Positions 7,959-17,232 of a DNA stretch of 64,000 nt are shown here, piece after piece. Source of the stretch: Actinacidiphila yanglinensis. GTDB lineage: Bacteria > Actinomycetota > Actinomycetes > Streptomycetales > Streptomycetaceae. Within the stretch, counting starts at the first letter, position 1, and each line of letters opens with the position of its first letter. The position numbers and the translations under genes are program-made. The notes under the pieces are model-generated. The model saw nothing but the letters and a program-made list of their open reading frames with translations. It had not been told where the DNA came from and did no database searches. The DNA lies in assembly GCF_900107965.1 (NCBI RefSeq), contig NZ_FNVU01000008.1, forward strand, positions 186,001 to 250,000, read 5' to 3'.

Positions 7959-9389
7959 ATGTTCGCCAGACAGGCACCACAGCACACGGAACCGCTCGAC
8001 CCGGGCAGCAGCGGCAGGCGCGCGCGGCGCGGCAAGGCTCGGCTGGCGCTGGCCGCACTCGCCGTCAGCGCCATGAGCCTGGCCGGCCTGACCGCCGCGA
8101 CGGGCACCGGAGGCGCGGCCACCCCCGCGGCGGCCGATGCCGCCGCCCCCGCCGCCGCACCCAGCGCGGTCCCCGCACCACCGGCGGGCTTCACCACCAC
8201 GTGGAGCGACGACTTCAGCGGCGCGGCCAACACCGGCGTGCCGAGCTCCACCTGGAAGTACGACACCGGCCCGGGCAGCAGCTTCGGCACCGGTGAGATC
8301 GAGACCATGACCAACAGCACCTCCAACGTCTACGAGGACGGCAACGGCCACCTCGTGCTGAAGGCCCTGCACTCCGGCTCCAACCCCGGCTCCGGCTGGA
8401 CGTCGGGGCGGATCGAGACGCAGTCGTCGTCGTTCGGCGCTCCGGCCGGCGGCGTGGTCGAGATGCAGTCCTCGATCCAGCAGCCGAACCTCAACACCTC
8501 CAACGGGGCGGGTTACTGGCCCGCGTTCTGGATGCTCGGCTCCACTCTGCGCACGGGCACGACCTGGCCGACCTCGGGCGAGGTCGACATCCTGGAGGAC
8601 ATCAACGCCCGCAGTTCGGTGTTCGGCACGCTGCACTGCGGCACCAACCCCGGCGGCCCGTGCAACGAGTCGACCGGCATCGGCTCCGGCGAGCACGCCT
8701 GCTCCGGCTGCCAGACCGGCTACCACACCTACGCCGTGCAGATCGACCGCTCGGTCTCGCCCGAGCAGATCCGCTGGTACCTCGACGGCCAGAACTACTT
8801 CACCGTCAAGTCGACCCAGGTGGACGCCACCACGTGGGCCAACGCCGTGGACCACCCGTTCTTCATCATCTACGACCTGGCGATGGGCGGCGGCTTCCCC
8901 GCCGCGTTCGGCGGCGGCCCCAACGCCTCCACCGTCTCCGGCGGACAGATGAACATCGACTACGTGGCGGTCTACAACAAGGCCCCCGGCGGCGGCAGCA
9001 CCGGCAGCGACGTCGCGCAGGGCAAGACCGCGACCGCGTCGTCGCTGGAGAACGCGACGTTCCCCGCCTCCGCGGCGGTGGACGGCAACAGCGGCACCCG
9101 GTGGTCGAGCGGGTTCAGCGACCCGCAGTGGCTCCAGGTCGACCTCGGGCGCAGCTACGCCCTCACCAAGGTGACTCTCAACTGGGAAGCCGCGTACGCC
9201 AAGGCGTTCCAGATCCAGGTGTCCAACGACGCGAACACCTGGACCACCTGTTACAGCACGACGACCGGACCAGGCGGTGTGCAGAACATCAACGTCTCGT
9301 GCAGCGGGCGCTATGTCCGCGTGTACGGGACCCAGCGTGCCACCCAATACGGCTACTCGCTCTGGGACTTCCAGGTCTTCGGCAGCTGA
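7959..9389 (+). CDS. Secreted GH16 endo-beta-glucanase with C-terminal F5/8 type C domain
   Basis: A 476-residue secreted glycoside hydrolase. A signal peptide (positive n-region, hydrophobic core near residues 28-48, Ala-rich cleavage area) is followed by a GH16 domain (about 75-345) with the catalytic motif SGEVDILED, in which the first Glu is the nucleophile and the last is the acid/base, plus the WPAFWMLG segment. This pattern fits laminarinase-type beta-1,3-glucanases. Residues about 350-476 form a discoidin/F5-8 type C carbohydrate-binding domain ([28 protein letters not shown]). AGGAGA precedes 7959. An equally good AGGAGA precedes an in-frame ATG at 7779, which would add 60 residues; I prefer 7959 because it places the signal peptide normally. 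A LacI-type operator and a strong terminator flank it. Confidence 0.92.
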   Translation: MFARQAPQHTEPLDPGSSGRRARRGKARLALAALAVSAMSLAGLTAATGTGGAATPAAADAAAPAAAPSAVPAPPAGFTTTWSDDFSGAANTGVPSSTWKYDTGPGSSFGTGEIETMTNSTSNVYEDGNGHLVLKALHSGSNPGSGWTSGRIETQSSSFGAPAGGVVEMQSSIQQPNLNTSNGAGYWPAFWMLGSTLRTGTTWPTSGEVDILEDINARSSVFGTLHCGTNPGGPCNESTGIGSGEHACSGCQTGYHTYAVQIDRSVSPEQIRWYLDGQNYFTVKSTQVDATTWANAVDHPFFIIYDLAMGGGFPAAFGGGPNASTVSGGQMNIDYVAVYNKAPGGGSTGSDVAQGKTATASSLENATFPASAAVDGNSGTRWSSGFSDPQWLQVDLGRSYALTKVTLNWEAAYAKAFQIQVSNDANTWTTCYSTTTGPGGVQNINVSCSGRYVRVYGTQRATQYGYSLWDFQVFGS

Positions 9390-9404
9390 CCCGTCCCGCT
9401 CGCC

Positions 9405-9441
9405 CGCGCGGGGCCGCTCCTTTCCGGGGCGGTCCCGCGCG
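9405..9441 (+). terminator. Terminator after GH16 gene
   Basis: A 16-bp stem (9405-9420 with 9426-9441, two G-U pairs in RNA) with loop UUUCC begins 15 nt after the GH16 stop codon. The remaining bases up to 9648 hold no other gene and should contain the promoter of the next gene. Confidence 0.8.
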
Positions 9442-9648
9442 GTCGCGCGTTCCGGCGTCCGGTGCACGGGGGGACTCGCGGCGTCCGGTGCGCACGGGGC
9501 ACGTCCGCCGATACGTTTCGGCAGGTCCGGCCCGCGCGCACGATTGCTCCGATCGGCTGACGCAGCGGCGAGGCCCGCGCCCTTTTCCCCCTCGGGTTCA
9601 CCATTCTTTCCCCATGGCCAACCCATGGCCGGGTGGAGGAGAGTTGAA

Positions 9649-11379
9649 GTGACGAGTGGCATGACCACGGGTTCGGCCGAACTCGACGACTCGTACTCGG
9701 ACGAAGTTCCGTACCAGCGCAGGCGAGCCGGAAGCGTCGTGGTCAGCTGGGCGAGCACCACCGACCACAAGACGATCGGCACGATGTACCTGGTGACGTC
9801 GTTCGCCTTCTTCCTCGTCGGCGGCGTGATGGCGTTGCTGATGCGCGCCGAGCTGGCGCGTCCGGGCAACCAGTTCCTGTCCGACGAGCAGTTCAACCAG
9901 GCGTTCACGATGCACGGCACCGTGATGCTGCTGATGTTCGCGACGCCGCTGTTCGCGGGCTTCACCAACTGGATCATGCCGCTGCAGATCGGCGCGCCCG
10001 ATGTGGCGTTCCCGCGGCTGAACATGCTCGCCTACTGGCTCTACCTGTTCGGCTCGCTCATCGCGGTCGGCGGTTTCCTCACGCCCCAAGGTGCCGCGGA
10101 CTTCGGCTGGTTCGCGTACTCCCCGCTGACCAGCGCCATCAACTCGCCCGGCATCGGCGCCGACATGTGGATCATGGGTCTGGCGCTCTCCGGCTTCGGC
10201 ACCATTCTCGGTGCGGTCAACTTCATCACCACGATCATCTGCATGCGCGCTCCGGGCATGACGATGTTCCGGATGCCGATCTTCTGCTGGAACGTGCTGC
10301 TGACGGCCCTCCTGGTGCTCTTCGCGTTCCCGGTGCTCGCGGCCGCGCTGCTGTGTCTGGAGGCCGACCGGAAGTTCGGGGCGCACGTCTTCGACGCGGC
10401 CAACGGCGGGGCGCTGCTGTGGCAGCACCTGTTCTGGTTCTTCGGCCATCCCGAGGTGTACATCATCGCGTTGCCGTTCTTCGGCATCATCTCCGAGGTC
10501 ATCCCGGTCTTCACCCGCAAGCCGATGTTCGGCTACATCGGGCTGATCGCCGCGACGATCTCGATCGCGGGCCTGTCGGTGACGGTGTGGGCGCACCACA
10601 TGTACGTCACCGGCGGCGTGCTGCTCCCGTTCTTCTCGTTCATGACCTTCCTGATCGCGGTACCGACCGGGGTGAAGTTCTTCAACTGGATCGGCACCCT
10701 GTGGAAGGGTTCGCTGAGTTTCGAGACACCGATGCTCTGGTCCATCGGGTTCCTGATCACCTTCCTGTTCGGTGGTCTGACCGGTGTGATCCTGGCGGCG
10801 CCGCCACTGGACTTCCACGTCTCCGACTCGTACTTCGTGGTCGCGCACTTCCACTACGTCGTCTTCGGCACCGTGGTGTTCGCGATGTTCGCCGGATTCC
10901 ACTTCTGGTGGCCGAAGATGACCGGCAAGATGCTCGACGAGCGGCTCGGGAAGATCACCTTCTGGACGCTGTTCATCGGCTTCCACGGCACCTTCCTGGT
11001 CCAGCACTGGCTGGGCGTGGAGGGCATGCCGCGCCGCTACGCGGACTACCTCGCGGCGGACGGCTTCACCACGCTGAACACGGTCTCGACGATCAGTTCG
11101 TTCCTGCTCGGCCTGTCGATGCTCCCCTTCCTGTACAACGTGTGGAAGACCGCGAAGTACGGCAAGAAGGTCGAGGTCGACGACCCCTGGGGCTACGGCC
11201 GTTCGCTGGAGTGGGCGACCTCCTGCCCGCCGCCGCGGCACAACTTCCTCACACTGCCGAGGATCCGTTCCGAGTCCCCGGCGTTCGACCTGCACCACCC
11301 GGACATCGCCACGGTGGACCACACCGCCGCACCGACCACCGGGCCGGGGTTCTCGGCGCCGGGCGGCGAGCAGCCATGA
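9649..11379 (+). CDS. ctaD: Cytochrome c oxidase subunit I (orphan paralogue)
   Basis: A 576-residue haem-copper oxidase catalytic subunit with about twelve membrane helices. The haem and copper ligands are in place: His in [11 protein letters not shown] for haem a, [10 protein letters not shown] with the CuB His and cross-linked Tyr, WAHHMYVTG with the two further CuB His, and [10 protein letters not shown] with the two His near the haems. The full length matches streptomycete CtaD. The GTG start has GGAGGAGA eight bases upstream. Unlike the housekeeping locus, no subunit II (ctaC), ctaF or qcr genes are nearby, so this is probably a second copy used under special conditions or assembled with subunits from elsewhere. 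It overlaps the next gene by ATGA. Confidence 0.95.
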   Translation: MTSGMTTGSAELDDSYSDEVPYQRRRAGSVVVSWASTTDHKTIGTMYLVTSFAFFLVGGVMALLMRAELARPGNQFLSDEQFNQAFTMHGTVMLLMFATPLFAGFTNWIMPLQIGAPDVAFPRLNMLAYWLYLFGSLIAVGGFLTPQGAADFGWFAYSPLTSAINSPGIGADMWIMGLALSGFGTILGAVNFITTIICMRAPGMTMFRMPIFCWNVLLTALLVLFAFPVLAAALLCLEADRKFGAHVFDAANGGALLWQHLFWFFGHPEVYIIALPFFGIISEVIPVFTRKPMFGYIGLIAATISIAGLSVTVWAHHMYVTGGVLLPFFSFMTFLIAVPTGVKFFNWIGTLWKGSLSFETPMLWSIGFLITFLFGGLTGVILAAPPLDFHVSDSYFVVAHFHYVVFGTVVFAMFAGFHFWWPKMTGKMLDERLGKITFWTLFIGFHGTFLVQHWLGVEGMPRRYADYLAADGFTTLNTVSTISSFLLGLSMLPFLYNVWKTAKYGKKVEVDDPWGYGRSLEWATSCPPPRHNFLTLPRIRSESPAFDLHHPDIATVDHTAAPTTGPGFSAPGGEQP

Positions 11380-11750
11380 GGAAGGAGAGGCGCGGGTCCC
11401 AGGCGCGGGCGCTCGGGAAAGACGAGCACGGCATCTGGGAGGTCGAGGGCTTCCTGCTCTGGAACGCCGAGGTCGAGGAGGCCCGCCGCCGGGCCCGCGA
11501 GTTCACCGACCTGCTGCCCTGGCTCACCACGGGACAGCGCGACGACGTGGAGCGGGTGTACGTCGCGGACCGGACCGCCGACTCGCGGGCGATGCTGGCC
11601 CGTATCTGCGAGCGCGCCGGCGAGCTGCGCCTGGAGTACACCGCCCGCTACGTGAGCCTGCGCAGGCGGTGCGTGGCGGTGTCGGCCGCGGTCGCGTGCG
11701 CCGCCGTCGGGCTCGGGGCGATCGGCGCGCTCGCGGGCCTCGGGCGGTGA
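11376..11750 (+). CDS. Small membrane protein coupled to ctaD
   Basis: A 124-residue protein of unknown function. Residues 1-95 are charged and helix-prone ([42 protein letters not shown]), and one hydrophobic segment at about 97-120 ends the protein, so it is a C-terminally anchored, cytoplasm-facing protein. The ATG overlaps the ctaD stop codon (ATGA), a sign of translational coupling, so an assembly or regulatory role for the oxidase is a reasonable inference. I do not recognise a named family. Confidence 0.75.
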   Translation: MRKERRGSQARALGKDEHGIWEVEGFLLWNAEVEEARRRAREFTDLLPWLTTGQRDDVERVYVADRTADSRAMLARICERAGELRLEYTARYVSLRRRCVAVSAAVACAAVGLGAIGALAGLGR

Positions 11751-11757
11751 CGGTGCC

Positions 11758-12133
11758 TCAGGAGTCGTCGCCCCGGCGGCCTTTCAGGTCGTCGTCGGTG
11801 ATGGGCCGCACGGCCCGGCAGGGGCGCCGAACGCGACCACCATGGGCGGGACGTCCTTCGTCACCACGCTGCCGGCGCCGATGACCGATCCGTGGGAGAT
11901 GGTCACACCCGGCAGGACGACGACGTTGCCGCCGATCCCGACCTTGTCCTCGATGGTCACGGGCTCGGAGAACCGGTTGTGGTCGTAGCGGAGTTCGGGG
12001 TGGATCGGGTGGCCCGTGGTGGTGAGGGTGACGTTCGGCGCGATCATGACGCCGTCCCCGATCCGGACGTCCACGTCGTCGTGTCGCTCTCGGTGTAGAG
12101 CAGACCCCGTGCGATGCGCTCGGCAGCATCCAT
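11758..12133 (-). pseudogene. Broken maltose/galactoside O-acetyltransferase (MAT/LacA type)
   Basis: Three pieces of one hexapeptide-repeat acetyltransferase lie in different frames. Piece 1 (from the ATG at 12133, with AAGGAG upstream) reads MDAAERIARGLLYTESD, the usual N-terminus. Piece 2 reads VRIGDGVMIAPNVTL, THPI-type GHPIHPELR, IGGNVVVLPGVTI and VIGAGSVVTKDVPP, the left-handed beta-helix. Piece 3 reads AVRPITDDDLKG to the stop at 11758. Roughly 75-85 residues expected between pieces 1 and 2 are missing, with a frame change. A single missing C near 11815 (AFGAPA then G instead of R) separates pieces 2 and 3. The His of the GHPI segment, equivalent to the catalytic His, remains, but no intact protein can be made. 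Confidence 0.85.
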
Positions 12134-12260
12134 TCATGTCTCCTTCGAGTCGAACGGGCTGCTGATCGTCTCCCGACCCCGACGACGCGGTCCCGTGCCC
12201 GAGCGGCGGGCGGGACGGTTCGAGGTGGTCGCACGGGGTCGGCCGGCGTCGCCGGGGGGC

Positions 12261-13256
12261 TCAGGCGGGCGGGTCGAGCCGGATCGGGCGGCCCTCGGCG
12301 CGCGAGCGGCTGGCGGCGTCGGCGACGGCCAGGGCGGCGCGCGCGTCCTGGCCGGTGCAGGGACTGGGCCGGGTGCCGGCCACCACTTCGGTGAACGCGG
12401 TGAGTTCGGCGCGGTAGGCGTCCAGGAACCGCTCCATGAAGCCGGGGTGCGGCTCGCCGGTCGGCCACGGGTCGCCCTCGGCCGAGGTCAGCGGGGTCCG
12501 GTCGGTGAGGCCGGCGACGAGGGTGCCCTTGGAGCCGCACGCCTCCAGCCGGACGTCGTAACCGGCGCCGTTGTACCGGGTGGCCGTGCAGGTGGCCAGG
12601 GTGCCGTCGTCCAGGGTGAGGAGGGTGACGCCGGTGTCGACGTCGCCCGCGTCCGCGAAGAAGTCCTCGCCGCGGTTGGCGCCGGTGGCGTACACCTCGG
12701 TGACCTCGCGGCCGGTGACCCACCGGATGATGTCGTAGTCGTGCACCGAGCAGTCGCGGAAGATGCCGCCGGACCCGGGGATGTAGCCGCGCGGCGGCGG
12801 CGTCGGGTCGGAGGTGCAGGCCCGCAACGTGTGCGTCCAGCCGAGCCGGCCGCTGCCGATCGCCTCGCGCACCGCCTGGTAGCCGGTGTCGAAGCGGCGC
12901 TGGAACCCGATGTGCAGCGGGACGGTCGAGCCCGCCGTCGCGGCCAGCACCGCGTCGGTCTCCTCCAGCGTGCCGGCGACCGGCTTCTCGCAGAAGGTCG
13001 GCAGCCCGGCGCGCTGCGCGGCGAGGATGAGTTCGGCGTGGGCGAACGTCGGCGCGGCGATCACGACGCCGTCCAGACGGGAGCCGAGCAGCCCGTCCAG
13101 GTCGCCGGCGTACTCCGCCCCGACCTCCTGCGCCGTGGCGCGGGCCGAGGGTTCGTCGGCGTCGTGCACCACGATGCCGGTGACGGTCGGCAGGCCGGCG
13201 AGGGTCGCGGCGTGGAACCTGCCGATACGGCCCGTGCCGATGAGTCCGATGCGCAT
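12261..13256 (-). CDS. Gfo/Idh/MocA oxidoreductase, probable inositol 2-dehydrogenase
   Basis: A 331-residue NAD(P)-dependent dehydrogenase. The Rossmann motif GLIGTGRIGRFHAATL starts at residue 4, and the family signature CEKPVAG (catalytic Lys) is near residue 91. The C-terminal alpha/beta domain has GGIFRDCSVHDYDIIRWV, matching the D-x-x-x-H-D-x-D segment used for substrate binding in inositol dehydrogenases (IolG: myo-inositol to 2-keto-myo-inositol). Context strongly supports this: it is divergent from a GntR regulator and an iol operon, and its promoter shares their operator motif. Several family members act on other polyols, so the substrate is inferred. The start is supported by GAAAGG about ten bases upstream. 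Confidence 0.85.
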   Translation of the reverse strand: MRIGLIGTGRIGRFHAATLAGLPTVTGIVVHDADEPSARATAQEVGAEYAGDLDGLLGSRLDGVVIAAPTFAHAELILAAQRAGLPTFCEKPVAGTLEETDAVLAATAGSTVPLHIGFQRRFDTGYQAVREAIGSGRLGWTHTLRACTSDPTPPPRGYIPGSGGIFRDCSVHDYDIIRWVTGREVTEVYATGANRGEDFFADAGDVDTGVTLLTLDDGTLATCTATRYNGAGYDVRLEACGSKGTLVAGLTDRTPLTSAEGDPWPTGEPHPGFMERFLDAYRAELTAFTEVVAGTRPSPCTGQDARAALAVADAASRSRAEGRPIRLDPPA

Positions 13257-13299
13257 GTGCGGATGCCTTTCGAGCGGAGGACCTGGACTGCCCACCTGG

Positions 13300-13366
13300 T
13301 TTCTACTCTTCAGCGGATGACAAGGCAAGAGTTTGTAATGACATATGGACGTACAGAGCTTAGTGT
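13300..13366. promoter_or_regulatory. Divergent promoters of the iolG-like and gntR genes with shared operator
   Basis: On the minus strand, TTGCCT (13328-13323), 17 nt, TAGAAA (13305-13300) is a promoter for the dehydrogenase gene. On the plus strand, ATGACA (13338-13343), 17 nt, TAGTGT (13361-13366) is a likely promoter for gntR. The 19-nt element ATGTCATTACAAACTCTTG (minus strand, 13344-13326) covers both −35 boxes and matches 15 of 19 positions of an element at 14301-14319 before the iol operon, so it is the probable GntR operator. Confidence 0.72.
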
Positions 13367-13413
13367 GGGATGCGCCATACTGGCCGTCGCCAGCAGTCCA
13401 AGGAGGGGTGGGC

Positions 13414-14157
13414 ATGGAGTCGTTCGCGAAACAGATCACCATCGACCGCAGCAGTCCGGTGCCTCTGTACTTCCAGTTCGCCCAGCAGCTGGAGAAGCTC
13501 ATCGAGACCGGGGTGCTGCCGCCCGGTACCCGGCTGAGCAACGAGGTCTCGATGGCCGACCAGTTCGGGCTGTCCCGCCCGACGATGCGCCATGCCATGC
13601 AGCACCTGGTCGACAAGGGGCTGCTGAGCCGCAAACGCGGCGTCGGCACCCAGGTGTTGACCAACCGCATCCGCCGCCAGGTCGGGTTCACCAGCCTCTA
13701 CGAGGACCTGGAGCGCGACCGGCGCCGGCCGCGCACCGAGGTGCTGTCCATAGAGACCGTGCCCGCCCACGGCGACGTCGCCGTCGCGCTGCGGGTGGAG
13801 GAGGGCACCGAGGTGGTGGCGGTCGAGCGGCTGCGGTACGCCGACGACGAGCCGATCGCGCTGCTGCACAACCACCTGCCGGTGGGCACCGTGGAGCTGA
13901 CCGAGGAGGCGCTGGCCGGGGCCGGGCTGTACCAGCTGGTGCGCCGCGCGGGCGTGACCCTGAGCACCGCGGAGCAGACCATCGGCGCCCGCCGGGCCAC
14001 CGCCGCCGAGGCAAGGCTCCTCGACGAGACCCGCGGCGCGACCCTGCTGACCATGGTCCGCATCGCCTACGACGCGTCCAGCACGCCGGTGGAGTACGGC
14101 TGCCACGTGTACCGGGCCTCCCGCTACTCGTTCGAGATGACGGTGGCAGCCCGCTGA
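13414..14157 (+). CDS. GntR/HutC-type regulator of inositol catabolism
   Basis: A 247-residue regulator. Residues about 12-85 form the GntR winged helix (PLYFQFAQQLEKLIETG, LPPGTRLSNEVSMADQFGLSRPTMRHAMQ, KRGVGTQV), and residues 95-245 form a UTRA ligand domain (the ERLRYADDEPIALLHNHLP strand and the SRYSFEMTV end). UTRA domains bind sugars, amino acids or their phosphates. Its position between the divergent dehydrogenase and the iol operon makes it the local repressor, probably released by an inositol breakdown intermediate. The start at 13414 is chosen for AAGGAGGGG upstream; the frame is open from 13345. A conserved motif in three promoters suggests autoregulation. Confidence 0.9.
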   Translation: MESFAKQITIDRSSPVPLYFQFAQQLEKLIETGVLPPGTRLSNEVSMADQFGLSRPTMRHAMQHLVDKGLLSRKRGVGTQVLTNRIRRQVGFTSLYEDLERDRRRPRTEVLSIETVPAHGDVAVALRVEEGTEVVAVERLRYADDEPIALLHNHLPVGTVELTEEALAGAGLYQLVRRAGVTLSTAEQTIGARRATAAEARLLDETRGATLLTMVRIAYDASSTPVEYGCHVYRASRYSFEMTVAAR

Positions 14158-14300
14158 GCGCCGCACGCGGCCGCCTCCTCGACGGCGGGCCCGACTCCTG
14201 CCCGTACGCCGGCGCAGGTGCCGAGCGGCGTCCGAACCGCGCCGCGGCGAGCGGCCGATCATGGCCTGACGTCGCACGATCCGCAGGATCGGAAGTCAGA

Positions 14301-14346
14301 ATGTCAGGACAAACCATTGACATGCTGTCGCCCGGGAAGGCACGCT
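14301..14346 (+). promoter_or_regulatory. Promoter and operator of the iol operon
   Basis: A consensus −35 TTGACA (14317-14322), 18 nt, CACGCT (14341-14346) drives the operon. The 19-nt element ATGTCAGGACAAACCATTG (14301-14319) ends inside the −35, exactly as the related element does before the iolG-like gene. Two small inverted repeats are also visible: TGTC-N2-GACA at 14302-14311 and GACA-N3-TGTC at 14319-14329. The rest of the 304-nt gap (14158-14461) holds no gene. Confidence 0.72.
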
Positions 14347-14461
14347 CGATGGACGCGAGCGGGGCAGACGACCCGGGAGCGCGACAGTTGCGAGAAGCGA
14401 GGGAAGGGGCGGGCATGCGGATCAGGTCGGCCGGCGTCGGACGGATGACGGGAGCGCGGCC

Positions 14462-15379
14462 ATGACGACCCCGCTCGCCCAGCGCGTCGCGGGCGCGCCC
14501 ATCTCCTGGGGCGTGTCCGAGGTGCCCGGCTGGGGCCACCAGCTCGAACCCGGCCTGGTCCTGGGCCAGATGCGCGACATCGGGCTGACCGCCACCGAGT
14601 TCGGCCCGGAGGGCTTCCTGCCCGACGCCCCCGCCGACAAGGCCGCGGTCCTCGCCTCGTACGGGCTGCGGGCGGTGGGCCAGTTCGTCCCCGTCGTGCT
14701 GCACGATCCCGGGCACGACCCGCTCCCCCAGGTCGAGGCGGCGATCGCCGGCCTGCTCGCCGCCGACGCCGGCACCGTCGTCATCGCGGCGGCCACCGGC
14801 ACCGACGGGTACGACGCCCGCCCGGTGCTCGACGAGGCGGGCTGGGAGCGGCTGCTGGCCAATCTCGACCGGATCTCCGCCACCGCGGCCGCGGCCGGCC
14901 TCGTCGCCACGCTGCACCCGCACGTCGGCACGATGATCGAGTCGGGCGAGGAGACCCGCCGGGTGCTGGAGGGCTCGGTGGTCGGCCTCTGCCTCGACAC
15001 CGGGCACCTGCTGATCGGCGGCGGCGACCCGGTCGCCACCGCGACCCGGTGGCCGGACCGCATCGCGCACGTCCACCTCAAGGACGTGCGCCTCGACCTC
15101 GCCCGCCAGGTGCGCAGCGGCGCCCTGACCTACACCCGTGCCGTGACCGAGGGCATGTACGCGCCGCTGGGCAGCGGCGACGTGGACATCGCCGCGATAG
15201 TCCGCGTGTTGGAGGGCAGCGGCTACACCGGGTGGTATGTACTCGAACAGGACACCGTGCTCCGGGCCGCGCCCGGTGAGGCCGGTGCCGCCGACCCGGT
15301 GGACGATGTGCGCGCCTCCTTCGCCTACCTCCTGTCCCTCGCCCGGACGCCGGGGCGCGCTCCCGGCGCGGTGGAGTGA
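14462..15379 (+). CDS. iolE: Inosose dehydratase-like TIM-barrel protein (IolE)
   Basis: A 305-residue sugar phosphate isomerase/epimerase-fold protein. Features of the IolE group are the N-terminal GAPISWGVSEVPGWG, the central LHPHVGTMIE with a metal-binding His/Glu, and CLDTGHLLIGGGDP followed by HVHLKDV, which provides the next metal ligands. IolE dehydrates 2-keto-myo-inositol to 3D-trihydroxycyclohexane-1,2-dione, the step after the dehydrogenase. It is the first gene of the operon and is followed after three bases by iolC. Only 143 nt separate the operator from the start. The ribosome site is weak (GGGAGCGCGGCC). Confidence 0.9.
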   Translation: MTTPLAQRVAGAPISWGVSEVPGWGHQLEPGLVLGQMRDIGLTATEFGPEGFLPDAPADKAAVLASYGLRAVGQFVPVVLHDPGHDPLPQVEAAIAGLLAADAGTVVIAAATGTDGYDARPVLDEAGWERLLANLDRISATAAAAGLVATLHPHVGTMIESGEETRRVLEGSVVGLCLDTGHLLIGGGDPVATATRWPDRIAHVHLKDVRLDLARQVRSGALTYTRAVTEGMYAPLGSGDVDIAAIVRVLEGSGYTGWYVLEQDTVLRAAPGEAGAADPVDDVRASFAYLLSLARTPGRAPGAVE

Positions 15380-15382
15380 CCG

Positions 15383-16357
15383 ATGGCCCACGATCTCGTC
15401 ACCATCGGGCGGACCGGGGTGGACATCTACCCGCTCGACCACGGCGTCGGCCTGGAGGACGTGCGGACGTTCGAGAAGTTCCTCGGCGGCAGCGCGACGA
15501 ACGTCGCCGTCGCCGCGGCCCGGCTCGGCCGCCACGCCGCCCTGATCACCCGCGTCGGCAACGACCCCTTCGGCCGCTACGTACGGCGTGAGGCCGCGCG
15601 GCTCGGCGTGGACCCGGTGCACATCGCGCCGCTCTCGGTACCGGACGGGCCGCCCACCCCGGTGACGTTCTGCGAGCTCCACCCGCCGAACGACTTCCCG
15701 CTCTACTTCTACCGCTATCCCACCGCGCCGGACCTCATGATCGAGCCCGACGAGCTGCCGCTGGACGACATCCGCGCGGCGGGCGTCTACTGGTCGACCG
15801 TCACCGGGCTGTCCGCCGAACCCAGCCGGGCGGCCCACTTCGCCGCGTGGCAGGCCCGCGGCCGGCGCGCCCATACGGTGCTCGACCTCGACTACCGGCC
15901 GATGTTCTGGTCGGGTCCCGAGGAGGCGAGGAAGCAGGTCGGCCTGGCGCTGGACCATGTCACCGTCGCCGTCGGCAACGGCGAGGAGTGCGAGGTCGCC
16001 GTCGGCGAGCGCGACCCGCAGCGCGCGGCCGACGCGCTCCTGGAGCGCGGGCTCGAACTGGCCGTGGTCAAGCAGGGCCCCAAGGGCGTGCTCGCCGCCA
16101 CCCGCGAGGAGCGGGTCGAGGTACCGCCGTTCGCGGTGGAGGTGGTCAACGGCCTGGGCGCCGGCGACGCCTTCGGCGGCGCGCTCGTGCACGGCCTGCT
16201 CAACGGCTGGCCGTTGCGCCGAACCCTGGCGTTCGCCAACGTCTCAGGCGCCATCGTCGCCTCCCGCCTCGCCTGCTCGACGGCCATGCCCACGGCCGCC
16301 GAGGTGGAGGCGGCCCTCGCCTCCCGGCCGTCGACATCCGAAGGGACGGCAGGATGA
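15383..16357 (+). CDS. iolC: 5-dehydro-2-deoxygluconokinase (IolC), PfkB family
   Basis: A 324-residue ribokinase/PfkB-fold kinase. The N-terminal GRTGVDIYPL and the Gly-rich FLGGSATNVAVAAARLG match PfkB signature 1. The C-terminal VVNGLGAGDAFGGALVHG contains the anion-hole and catalytic base motif GAGDAF. The longer FCELHPPNDFPLYFYR strand is seen in IolC enzymes. It phosphorylates 2-deoxy-5-keto-D-gluconate before aldol cleavage. It sits three bases after iolE and overlaps the next gene by ATGA, so translation is coupled through this part of the operon. Confidence 0.92.
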   Translation: MAHDLVTIGRTGVDIYPLDHGVGLEDVRTFEKFLGGSATNVAVAAARLGRHAALITRVGNDPFGRYVRREAARLGVDPVHIAPLSVPDGPPTPVTFCELHPPNDFPLYFYRYPTAPDLMIEPDELPLDDIRAAGVYWSTVTGLSAEPSRAAHFAAWQARGRRAHTVLDLDYRPMFWSGPEEARKQVGLALDHVTVAVGNGEECEVAVGERDPQRAADALLERGLELAVVKQGPKGVLAATREERVEVPPFAVEVVNGLGAGDAFGGALVHGLLNGWPLRRTLAFANVSGAIVASRLACSTAMPTAAEVEAALASRPSTSEGTAG

Positions 16358-17232
16358 ACGCCGCCGAACTGACCGAGATAAGGGCTCGCCATCCCGAACG
16401 GATCGGGCGCTCCTGGCAGGAGCGCGCGCGGCGCCCGCTGATCGGGGACGACGGCCGGCTGCTCATCGTCGCCGCCGACCACCCGGCCCGCGGCGCGCTG
16501 GGCGTGCGCGGCAACGACCGGGCCATGGCCAGCCGCACGGAACTGCTGGACCGGCTCGCCACCGCGCTGTCCCGGCCGGGCGTGGACGGGGTGCTCAGCA
16601 CCCCCGACCTGCTCGACGACCTGCTGCTCATGGGCGCGTTGGAGAACAAGGTCGCCCTCGGTTCGATGAACCGCGGCGGGATCCAGGGCTCGGCCTTCGA
16701 ACTCGACGACCGCATCACGGCGTACACCCCGCAGGCCATCGCCGCGCAGGGCCTGGAAGGCGGCAAGACCCTCACCCGGATCTGCCTCGGCGACCCCGGC
16801 ACGGTGGCGACCCTCGAAGCGACGGCCGCCGCGGTCACCGAGCTCGCCGAGCACGGGCTGATGGCGATGGTCGAGCCGTTCCTGTCGGTGCGCGAGAACG
16901 GCCGGGTGCGCAACCTCCTCGACCCCGACAGCGTGATCAGGTCCATCACCATCGCCAGCGGGCTGGGCGCGAGCAGTGCCCACACCTGGCTCAAGCTGCC
17001 GGTGGTCGACGAGCTGGACCGGGTCCTGGACGCGACCACGATGCCCACCCTCCTGCTCGGCGGCGACCCGGAGGGCGAGGCCCACCTCACCTACGCGGCA
17101 TGGGGAGCCGCGCTGAAGATCCCGGCCGTGCGCGGCCTGGTCGTCGGACGCGCGCTCCTCTATCCGCCGGACGGCGATGTCGCCGCGGCGGTCGACATCG
17201 CGGCGGACCTCGTGCACGGGAGCGGCGCATGA
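16354..17232 (+). CDS. Cgl0161-type (beta/alpha)8 aldolase, probable DKGP aldolase
   Basis: A 292-residue TIM-barrel protein of the group annotated Cgl0161 (related to class I DeoC/LacD aldolases). Conserved pieces include LLIVAADHPARGALG near the N-terminus, LENKVALGSMNRGG, LMAMVEPFLS and AHTWLKLPVVDELDRVL; the Lys in WLKLP is a candidate Schiff-base residue. Its place between iolC and iolB suggests it cleaves 2-deoxy-5-keto-gluconate 6-phosphate to malonate semialdehyde and DHAP in place of IolJ (inference from context). The ATG overlaps the iolC stop (ATGA), and its own stop overlaps the iolB start. Confidence 0.82.
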   Translation: MNAAELTEIRARHPERIGRSWQERARRPLIGDDGRLLIVAADHPARGALGVRGNDRAMASRTELLDRLATALSRPGVDGVLSTPDLLDDLLLMGALENKVALGSMNRGGIQGSAFELDDRITAYTPQAIAAQGLEGGKTLTRICLGDPGTVATLEATAAAVTELAEHGLMAMVEPFLSVRENGRVRNLLDPDSVIRSITIASGLGASSAHTWLKLPVVDELDRVLDATTMPTLLLGGDPEGEAHLTYAAWGAALKIPAVRGLVVGRALLYPPDGDVAAAVDIAADLVHGSGA

